This document shows positions 1 through 4,024 of a stretch of 5,046 bases of DNA, piece by piece; the first letter of the stretch is position 1; each line of letters opens with the position of its first letter. Source of the DNA: Peptococcaceae bacterium (lineage in GTDB: Bacteria; Bacillota; Dehalobacteriia; UBA7702); contig DXZC01000142.1 in NCBI GenBank assembly GCA_019415505.1, positions 1 to 5,046 of the forward strand. Reading direction: 5' to 3'. The translations under genes were made by a program, and so were the position numbers. The notes beneath the pieces are model-generated. The model searched no databases. It saw only the letters and a list, made by a program, of their open reading frames with translations, and was not told where the DNA came from.

Positions 1-3
1 TTT

Positions 4-42
4 GGGGGTTTTGGGGGCCTTGGGACTTTGGGACTTTGGGGG
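4..42 (+). repeat. G-tract array with G-quadruplex potential
   Basis: Five runs of three or more G (4-8, 13-17, 22-24, 30-32, 38-42) are separated by loops of 4, 4, 5 and 5 bases (TTTT, CCTT, ACTTT, ACTTT). This meets the usual G3+N1-7 quadruplex pattern on the + strand. It is also a degenerate tandem repeat with units such as TTTTGGGGG and ACTTTGGG. Leftward transcripts would carry the C-rich complement, so any quadruplex would form in the non-template DNA strand or in rightward RNA. Whether it folds is not shown. Confidence 0.65.
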
Positions 43-120
43 TTTTATGCTAAACTGGGTTTGAGGAATAAAGCAGCCCAATAGGGCTCCTTTCAAACTG
101 GCAATAACACCGTGATGGGA
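21..120. repeat. Direct repeat, copy 1 (hairpin-bearing, diverged)
   Basis: This segment matches 181-290 in the same orientation about 170 bases on. The order is ACTTTGG-type units, then TTATGCTAAA-TGGGTT, AATAAAGCAGCCC, CTTTCAAACTG and AATAACACCGTGA. I estimate close to 90 percent identity over the best part (44-115 against 214-284). The hairpin is at 70-79 and 84-93 with loop AATA, but C at 89 breaks one pair. On the minus strand the stem is followed by TTTATTCC rather than a long T-tract, so this copy looks like a decayed terminator. Confidence 0.8.
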
Positions 121-180
121 CGGTTTAACGGGGTAAGGAAAGGGGAAATTGAAAACCTGGGAAATTGGGGGGGTGGAACC

Positions 181-290
181 TGGGACTTTGGAGACTTTGG
201 GGACTTTGGTAACTTTATGCTAAATTGGGTTAAAAAATAAAGCAGCCCAACAGGGCTGCTTTCAAACTGTTAATAACACCGTGAGGTGGG
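181..290. repeat. Direct repeat, copy 2 (hairpin-bearing, intact)
   Basis: This is the right-hand copy of the segment at 21-120. It opens with four 9-nt units that each begin ACTTT (185, 194, 203, 212), then carries TTATGCTAAA, the perfect hairpin at 239-262 and the shared tail AATAACACCGTGA. The hairpin stem differs from copy 1 at one arm position that restores pairing here, so this copy is the functional-looking one. Bases 121-180 between the copies are G-rich but not clearly a third copy. Confidence 0.8.
231..262 (-). terminator. Intrinsic terminator for leftward transcription (probable relP terminator)
   Basis: AAAGCAGCCC at 239-248 pairs perfectly with GGGCTGCTTT at 253-262 around a 4-nt loop. 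Read on the minus strand, the stem runs into TTTATTTTTT, the classic U-rich release tract. On the plus strand the stem is followed by CAAACTG, so termination is mainly leftward. The nearest leftward gene upstream is relP, whose stop codon lies about 435 bases away; no other leftward gene intervenes. Confidence 0.8.
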
Positions 291-309
291 CTTAAAGGGA
301 AATTGGAGC

Positions 310-407
310 TTAGGGGCTAAGTTGGGGCAATGGGGTTATGTGGGTTAATGGTGGCTTTAGGGTAAAGGCAACGGTGTTAATGGGATAATGGGGTCATAGG
401 GTTAATT
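310..407. repeat. Degenerate TTAATGGG-like tandem array
   Basis: The + strand can be parsed into successive units that open with T/A bases and close with a G-run, for example TTAGGGGC (310), AATGGGG (329), TTATGTGGG (336), TTTAGGG (356), TTAATGGGA (377), TAATGGGG (386) and TCATAGGG (394). Unit length varies from 7 to 12 bases, so the periodicity is loose. The unit length is not a multiple of three and no long frame crosses the array. It resembles telomere-like T/G simple sequence but lies inside an ordinary bacterial intergenic region. Confidence 0.55.
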
Positions 408-510
408 GAATCTGACAGGGGTCAACCGCCCCAAACCAGAGGCGACCGGCCAACTTTGAATTTCCACACCGAGAAGGGGGCTGGGCAGGAAATTTTGCCT
501 CCTAATATTT

Positions 511-622
511 TATGGCCGCTATGCTATTAAGCTTTCATGCTATTATGGTCCCATGGTCTTATGCGCTTATGGTGCTTATGCCTTACGGTTTCATGGCTTA
601 AACGCTTATGCTCTTACGGCGG
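511..622. repeat. Degenerate 8-nt tandem array, consensus YATGSYCT
   Basis: Fourteen units can be laid end to end, starting at 511, 520, 528, 536, 544, 552, 560, 568, 577, 584, 592, 599, 607 and 615. Nine of the thirteen intervals are exactly 8 nt and the others are 7 or 9, for a mean of 8.0. Units include TATGCTAT, CATGCTAT, TATGGTCC, CATGGTCT, TATGCGCT, TACGGTTT and TATGCTCT. The first base is a pyrimidine in every unit and the second is always A. An 8-nt period cannot encode a repeated peptide in one frame, so a coding role is unlikely. Confidence 0.75.
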
Positions 623-681
623 CGAGCCCCTCTCCCCAGACGCAAATGGTTGCCAGTTACTCTATAATATAGGGCTGCTAA

Positions 682-709
682 GGCCGAATAAAGCCGCTTA
701 TTGCCGGCC
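682..709. repeat. Inverted repeat across the relP stop codon
   Basis: GGCCGAATAA (682-691) can pair with TTATTGCCGGCC (698-709) apart from a 2-nt bulge, leaving a 6-nt loop. The right arm includes the relP stop codon (698-700). No T-tract follows on the minus strand, so it is not a standard intrinsic terminator; it could stabilise the mRNA end or be fortuitous. Confidence 0.4.
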
Positions 710-1414
710 CTTGACAAACACATTCCCCGCCTGGCTCTTAATTTCCGGTATTTGCACGGCTATTTTCTCCATGCGCCGGTCAGTTTCAGCGATGACCTCA
801 GCGCAATCCTTGAGTTCCGCTAACAACTCCGGATTAAGACCGTTATTTTTTTTGTAATTTATCTGGTGTTCCAGGCTGGCCCAAAAATCCATAGCTATGG
901 TGCGAATTTGTATTTCCACCACTATATCCTCTTTCCGGTCGGAGAAGAATACCGGCGTGCGCACTACCAGGTGGAGGCTGCGGTAGCCGTTGTCCTTGGG
1001 GTGTTTAATGTAATCCTTCAGGCTGAGCAAAAAGATATCGTCCTGGCTTGTTAGCATACTGGCTACCTCATAGATATCGGAAATAAAGGGGCAGGTTATC
1101 CGTACTCCGGCAATATCCTGGATATTTTCCGTCATGGCTTTTAAGGTTATGGGGTAGCCCCTTTTATGCATCTTCTCCACAATACTTTTTGGCTCTTTAA
1201 TGCGGCTTTTCACTGTTTCAATGGGGTTTCTGTTGCTTCTGGTATGAAACTCACAGTTTAAAATTTCCAATTTAGTGGTAATTTGTTTGATACCAGCCTC
1301 ATACATCATCATAATTTGCTGAAATTCCAGGGCTGTCTCGGCTAAGGCTGTTGGGTCCTCTATTATTCTAATATTATCTCTATATACTTTTTGTAGCGCT
1401 TGTTCCAGTTTCAC
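698..1414 (-). CDS. relP: Small alarmone synthetase, RelP/YwaC-type (p)ppGpp synthetase
   Basis: Makes the alarmones pppGpp/ppGpp by moving pyrophosphate from ATP to the 3' OH of GTP or GDP in the cytosol (family knowledge). The 238 residues hold one RelA/SpoT synthetase domain and no HD hydrolase, TGS or ACT domain, so it is synthesis-only. Visible motifs are NPIETVKSRIK (63-73), with the basic residues that bind ATP, DIAGVRI (100-106), the KDNGYRSLH substrate loop (140-148), and EIQIRT followed by MDFWASLEH (167-183) with the catalytic Glu167. The YIKHPKDNGYRSLHL and IRTIAMDFWASLEH signatures fit YwaC/RelP better than RelQ; the subtype is from memory. The start is GTG: an in-frame TAA lies directly before it, and AAAGGA (1425-1430) sits 10 nt upstream. 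Transcribed alone, divergently from csoR. A TATAAT lies on the minus strand at 1571-1576 but has no good -35, so the promoter is uncertain. Confidence 0.93.
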   Translation of the reverse strand: MKLEQALQKVYRDNIRIIEDPTALAETALEFQQIMMMYEAGIKQITTKLEILNCEFHTRSNRNPIETVKSRIKEPKSIVEKMHKRGYPITLKAMTENIQDIAGVRITCPFISDIYEVASMLTSQDDIFLLSLKDYIKHPKDNGYRSLHLVVRTPVFFSDRKEDIVVEIQIRTIAMDFWASLEHQINYKKNNGLNPELLAELKDCAEVIAETDRRMEKIAVQIPEIKSQAGNVFVKGRQ

Positions 1415-1430
1415 TTAGCATCATTCCTTT

Positions 1431-1563
1431 GCTTTTTATTTAATACATTGGCTTTTTCCTTGAGTACGCCGGCTTTTTATTTAATTGCTGCCCTAAGCTT
1501 ACCATAAAATTGGTAAGATTTGCCTGTCATAAGGTTACGGTTTTGTGTACGCCAGCTTTTTTT
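1431..1563. repeat. Nested short direct repeats in the relP/csoR spacer
   Basis: A 14-base string beginning GCTTTTT and ending TTTAAT occurs identically at 1431-1444 and 1472-1485, 41 bases apart. A second motif, GTACGCC(G/A)GCTTTTT, occurs at 1464-1478 and 1547-1561. The core GCTTTTT appears four times in all. On the relP mRNA these would be A-rich purine runs in the 5' leader. No function is assigned. Confidence 0.65.
1498..1517. promoter_or_regulatory. Perfect 7-bp inverted repeat, possible operator in the relP/csoR spacer
   Basis: CTTACCA and TGGTAAG are exact reverse complements around TAAAAT. The dyad lies about 84 bases upstream of the relP GTG and about 70 upstream of the csoR -35. 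There is no T-tract, which argues against a terminator, so a protein binding site is possible; the binding factor is unknown. Confidence 0.4.
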
Positions 1564-1584
1564 CCCAAGTATTATAGCCCTTAT

Positions 1585-1613
1585 TTTACATTTTCACCTT
1601 TATATCGTATAAT
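1585..1613 (+). promoter_or_regulatory. Sigma-A promoter of csoR
   Basis: The -35 box TTTACA (1585-1590) and the -10 box TATAAT (1608-1613) are separated by exactly 17 bp. Transcription should start near 1620, giving a leader of about 35 nt before the csoR ATG. No TACCC/GGGGGTA CsoR-type dyad is visible in or near this promoter, so csoR does not appear to be autoregulated here. Confidence 0.8.
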
Positions 1614-1655
1614 AAACTCATGCCCTGAGAGGCTATTTATTGGGAGGATATAAAA

Positions 1656-1931
1656 ATGAGGAAATGCATGGACAGCGAAAACCTGCACCGCCGCTTAAAA
1701 AAGATAATCGGCCAGCTCAACGCCATTGATAAAATGGTAGACGAGGACGTGCCCTGCGAGGAAGTGCTCATACAATTAAACGCCGCCAAAAGCGCCCTGC
1801 ACAAAGTGGGCCAAGTAGTGCTGGAGGGACATTTGAACCATTGCGTCAAGGACGGCATTGAGCACGGCGACGCGGATAAAACCATTGCCGAGTTCGCCAA
1901 GGCCATAGAGCATTTCTCCCGTATGTCCTAA
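1656..1931 (+). CDS. csoR: CsoR-type copper-sensing transcriptional repressor
   Basis: Small all-helical repressor of the DUF156 (CsoR/RcnR/FrmR/CstR) family that binds operator DNA as the apo form and lets go when Cu(I) is bound (family knowledge). The 91 residues are full length for the family. The N-terminal RRLKKIIGQLNAIDKMV (12-28) is the typical basic helix 1. The copper ligands are Cys34, His59 and Cys63; the 25- and 4-residue spacing equals the Cys36/His61/Cys65 set of the Mycobacterium tuberculosis protein. CstR has Cys where this has His59, and RcnR and FrmR lack the second Cys, so copper is the best call. The ATG follows GGGAGG (1642-1647) by 8 nt; a second ATG four codons in is possible but not needed. 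Its likely target is the P-type ATPase promoter at 3949-3977, which carries a CsoR-like dyad. The stop codon lies only a few bases before the barnase remnant. Confidence 0.93.
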   Translation: MRKCMDSENLHRRLKKIIGQLNAIDKMVDEDVPCEEVLIQLNAAKSALHKVGQVVLEGHLNHCVKDGIEHGDADKTIAEFAKAIEHFSRMS

Positions 1932-1938
1932 TTTTTAC

Positions 1939-2157
1939 AAAGGTAATTTGACGGAGGTGGCTCCAGATATGCAAATAGGTGGTGATATCTATTGGCATAG
2001 CAACCAGAAACTACCTTCCGCTCCGGGCAGAACGTGGTACGAAGCGGATATCAACTATGTAGAAGGCTACCGCGGTGGCGCCAGAGTGCTATATAGTAGC
2101 GACGGTTTATTATTTGTTACCTATGACCACTATAAAACTTTTAGGGAAATTGTCTAG
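1939..2157 (+). pseudogene. 5'-truncated barnase-family guanyl ribonuclease
   Basis: The reading frame matches mature barnase without gaps from about residue 39 to the C-terminus. It includes KGNL, VAP, IGGDI, GRTWxEADINY, LYSSD and DHYKTF. Counting from the TTG at 1948, barnase Glu73, Arg83, Arg87 and His102 are present as Glu32, Arg42, Arg46 and His61. The signal peptide, the first helices and catalytic Lys27 are absent. The TTG corresponds to internal Leu42, and the three codons before it still match (Lys-Gly-Asn), so the similarity runs past any usable start to within 8 bases of the csoR stop. The frame is closed upstream by TAG at 1906-1908. A shortened product could start at TTG 1948 or at ATG 1969, which has GGAGGTGG (1953-1960) 8 nt upstream, but an active RNase is unlikely. 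The family is near certain; its status as a relic is an inference. Confidence 0.8.
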
Positions 2158-2165
2158 GAGGAATT

Positions 2166-2432
2166 TTGTTTACCTGCACAATTGATTTTAGTAAATGCCA
2201 TGATTACGACGAATTATACAAGCTCATTTATCAGGCCTTAGAAGTCCCCGACTGGTGCGGTCATAATCTTGACGCCCTATGGGACGTTTTAACAGGGTTC
2301 ATAGACCAGACAGATATTACCCTAAAGGGCCTTGATTCTCTCAGTAGCCAGTTAAAAGCAGAGGTAATGGAAATGCTGCCCATTTTTGCCAGGGCCCAAG
2401 GATACGGAATTACCTATAAAATAGAAAAATAA
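2166..2432 (+). CDS. Barstar-family ribonuclease inhibitor
   Basis: Cytosolic inhibitor that plugs the active site of barnase-type ribonucleases (family knowledge). Its 88 residues are the normal size (barstar has 89). The signature GHNLDALWDVLTG (32-44) aligns with the barnase-binding helix; Asp36, Trp39, Asp40 and Thr43 match barstar Asp35, Trp38, Asp39 and Thr42. Barstar Tyr29 is replaced by Trp30, Trp44 by Phe45, and the position of Glu76 is Arg76, so the interface is partly remodelled. The start is TTG: AGGAGG (2156-2161) overlaps the barnase stop codon and lies 4 nt upstream, and no in-frame ATG is available nearby. The gene follows the truncated ribonuclease by 8 nt in the same operon and is closed by a terminator. 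With its partner broken it is an orphan immunity gene, unless it neutralises another ribonuclease of the cell or a competitor. Confidence 0.9.
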   Translation: MFTCTIDFSKCHDYDELYKLIYQALEVPDWCGHNLDALWDVLTGFIDQTDITLKGLDSLSSQLKAEVMEMLPIFARAQGYGITYKIEK

Positions 2433-2450
2433 AACTCCATGAAATCAATG

Positions 2451-2479
2451 ACGTGCAAGATAGCTCTTGCACGTTTTTT
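2451..2479 (+). terminator. Intrinsic terminator of the csoR-barnase'-barstar operon
   Basis: ACGTGCAAGA (2451-2460) pairs perfectly with TCTTGCACGT (2465-2474) around the loop TAGC, and a run of six T ends at 2479. It lies 18 nt after the barstar stop codon, as expected for the end of this transcription unit. Confidence 0.95.
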
Positions 2480-2953
2480 ATAGTCCCCCACTCACTTGTT
2501 GTTTTATTTTTTTACCAGCTATTCTTCCTGAAAGCAGTATTTTGTACACTAAAAGCAACTTCAAACAATAACTATTTTTGTCAAAAGGAACCCTATTAAC
2601 TGTTTGCGGTTAAGTTGGCATGGCTCAAGGATGATACAAATAGTTTGTAATTCAACGCTTCAATAAATTAGAGGAATTAAGAAAATGAGGCATGAGTTTC
2701 GCCATTTTAAATTATTTTAAGTAAAAAAGACGCTGGCGTTAAAATAACGTCCCGCGCCTTTTTCTATTTATCGCGGCAGCCTAAGTTCTGCCCAGCCAAG
2801 GGCTGAGGCGGTTTATTTTGGCATAACCGCGGCTTAATTAGGCAACCTAGTCTGATTACGGCAACCAGGCAACCTCCAGGTTCTTGGGCCGCTAAAGTCC
2901 GGGGACGAGGACAGCAGCCTCAGAATCCGGCGGGGTTAACGGTGGGCCAACCC
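2480..2953. other. Gene-free spacer between the barstar terminator and araC
   Basis: No supported gene is seen. The left part (to about 2720) is AT-rich and holds a 6-bp palindrome with a 3-nt centre, TACAAA-TAG-TTTGTA (2635-2649), and a possible 11-codon frame (2685-2720). The middle holds the two-way hairpin at 2724-2763. The right part (2771-2953) is GC-richer, with small hairpins at 2793-2805 (CAGCC/GGCTG) and 2808-2830 (GCGGTT/AACCGC) and three GGCAACC motifs between 2841 and 2874. It would be transcribed as the araC 3' tail. Confidence 0.6.
2724..2763 (-). terminator. Imperfect two-way hairpin, probable araC terminator
   Basis: The arms run from AAAAAGACGC to GGCGTTA and from TAACGTC to GCGCCTTTTT around an AAA loop, with one G-T wobble, an A-C mismatch and a small internal bulge. 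T-tracts follow on both strands (TTTTTC to the right, TCTTTTTTA to the left), so it may stop transcription both ways. It lies 190 bases past the araC stop codon and is the first terminator-like structure downstream of it. Confidence 0.6.
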
Positions 2954-3811
2954 TTAACTCTTGGCCTTAACTGGGACCCAGACCTCAAAAACAGCCTTGG
3001 CCGGGTCGGGAGATAAGTAAACTTCAATATCCGGGGCATTGGCATATTCATAGCCGGAGTTGGGCAACCACTCTGTGATTATGCGCTTTTCCAGCTCCTG
3101 TATGCTGTGGGGCATTGAGCCGGAACCGGGGAAAATAGCCCAAGTGGCGGCTGGCACCTGGTAGGTGGCAAAATCTGTGTCCGGGGTATTTTCTCCCGCC
3201 ACGGCAATGAAATACTGCCATTCCTCCGCGTCATTGCAGCAGCTCACCCCTAACACTCCCTGGGGTTCATCCCCCATTAAGGCGGTTAACTGGGGTATAA
3301 TGTTTTCCGTGGCAGCCTTTTGCCACATCTGGGGCACGGCGGCGAAATTTTCCTCAATATTAGAGGCCAGAGGCGAAGCGATGCCCACAATTTGAAAGGC
3401 GTCCTTTTGTTCAATTCTGTAATCCATTTCTACATCTCCTGTGATAGTTATTTTGAAGCTGATAGGCGGATAGGCTTTTAAGGTTACCTTCTCGCTCCGG
3501 GCCTTAGAGGGGGCTACACCGTGAATGCTCTGAAAAGCGCGGTTAAAGGCTGTGGGGGAATCGTAACCGTACTTGAGGGCAATATCAATTATTTTTGCCC
3601 CTGACTGGCGCCGGAGGTCGGCGGCAGCTTGGGTCATACGGCGGCGGCGAATATATTCTCCCAGGGGGATGCCGGCAATATAAGAAAACATGCGCTGAAA
3701 ATGGTAAGGGGAACAGCAGGCTATTTGGGCGGCGGCGCTGTAATCTATGTTCCCGGTTAAATTTGCCTCAATATATTCTAAGGCAGCGTTCAGTTGTTTT
3801 ACCCAATCCAT
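2954..3811 (-). CDS. AraC-family regulator with C-terminal GyrI-like effector-binding domain
   Basis: DNA-binding transcription factor of the Rob-like architecture: an N-terminal AraC/XylS double helix-turn-helix (about 8-108) joined to a GyrI-like/AraC effector-binding domain (about 128-283). The first HTH is around 25-46 (SAAAQIACCSPYHFQRMF). The second is around 73-101, with IIDIALKYGYDSPTAFNRAF and the family-typical HGVAPS. The C-terminal domain shows the usual IFPGSGSMPHSIQELEKRI stretch and an IEVYLSPDP ending. Such domains bind small, often hydrophobic or cationic molecules; the ligand here is unknown. The 285 residues are normal length. The ATG is preceded by AAGGAG (3823-3828) at 11 nt. 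A leftward TATAAT (3846-3851) sits just upstream but has no good -35, which would suit an activator-dependent promoter. It is divergent from the P-type ATPase, with 213 bp between the start codons; nothing seen ties it to copper. Confidence 0.92.
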   Translation of the reverse strand: MDWVKQLNAALEYIEANLTGNIDYSAAAQIACCSPYHFQRMFSYIAGIPLGEYIRRRRMTQAAADLRRQSGAKIIDIALKYGYDSPTAFNRAFQSIHGVAPSKARSEKVTLKAYPPISFKITITGDVEMDYRIEQKDAFQIVGIASPLASNIEENFAAVPQMWQKAATENIIPQLTALMGDEPQGVLGVSCCNDAEEWQYFIAVAGENTPDTDFATYQVPAATWAIFPGSGSMPHSIQELEKRIITEWLPNSGYEYANAPDIEVYLSPDPAKAVFEVWVPVKAKS

Positions 3812-3948
3812 ATTATTGTTAACTCCTTATCAACTTCTTAATGAGATTATACCCTGATAAACTTGGCTTTACCTCTCTTTTTTTGCCCTTTTGGGCGAGG
3901 GGGCCTTAAAGGGATTATACAATACCACCTGGGAAAAGGCCAGGGGAC

Positions 3949-3977
3949 TTGACAGAAAAACAGCCTCGCTTTATAAT
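3949..3977 (+). promoter_or_regulatory. Consensus sigma-A promoter of the P-type ATPase gene
   Basis: TTGACA (3949-3954) and TATAAT (3972-3977) are both exact consensus hexamers with the optimal 17-bp spacer. Such a strong core promoter needs a repressor, and a CsoR-like dyad follows immediately. Transcription should begin around 3984, giving a leader of about 40 nt. Confidence 0.93.
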
Positions 3978-3999
3978 ATACCCATACCCCCATAGGTAT
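3978..3999. promoter_or_regulatory. Probable CsoR operator
   Basis: An ATACC..GGTAT dyad (ATACCC at 3978-3983, AGGTAT at 3994-3999) flanks a C5 run (3987-3991, GGGGG on the other strand). On the minus strand the core reads TACCTATGGGGGTATGG, very like the Bacillus-type CsoR sites as I recall them (TACCC, then GGGGGTAT). The site abuts the -10 box and covers the expected start of transcription, so a bound repressor would block initiation. A CsoR with the full copper ligand set is encoded at 1656-1931. Binding is inferred. Confidence 0.8.
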
Positions 4000-4024
4000 A
4001 TTGTGAAGCTTTAGGAGGCGAATT

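Larger units (their letters stand above)
1..697. other. Gene-free, repeat-rich intergenic region left of relP
   Basis: No believable coding sequence lies here on either strand; the open frames are short, have no ribosome binding site and cross repeat arrays. The + strand is strongly G/T-biased up to about 407. The region is built of degenerate tandem units of 7-11 nt in several sequence families, plus two diverged copies of a ~100 bp segment with a hairpin. Bases 408-510 are more ordinary sequence, with an isolated AGGAGG on the minus strand (complement of 498-503) that has no start codon at a usable distance. Since relP reads leftward into this region and a leftward terminator sits at 231-262, about 435 bases are probably relP 3' untranslated RNA (inference). 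Confidence 0.7.

Noticed and set aside
497..503. Minus-strand AGGAGG as a ribosome binding site
   Set aside because: No ATG, GTG or TTG lies at usable distance, and no frame of useful length follows.
511..622. CRISPR-like array
   Set aside because: Units are 8 nt with no spacers, and no cas gene is present.
537..857. 106-codon plus-strand open frame
   Set aside because: It starts in the 8-nt array, has no ribosome binding site and runs antisense into the relP 3' end; the peptide resembles no family.
866..1054. 62-codon plus-strand frame inside relP
   Set aside because: It is a shadow of relP, whose conserved motifs fix the real strand.
1637..1906. 89-codon minus-strand frame over csoR
   Set aside because: It is antisense to a clearly conserved CsoR and has no start signals.
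1909..1960. Programmed frameshift fusing csoR to the barnase frame
   Set aside because: The frames overlap only between 1909 and 1931 and no slippery heptamer is visible there.
3165..3822. Two plus-strand frames (3165-3395 and 3595-3822) inside araC
   Set aside because: They are shadows of araC with no ribosome binding sites and compositionally odd peptides.
3885..3896. GCCC-TTTT-GGGC hairpin as a terminator
   Set aside because: The stem is only 4 bp and it lies in the divergent promoter region; the leftward side has an A-run, not a T-run.
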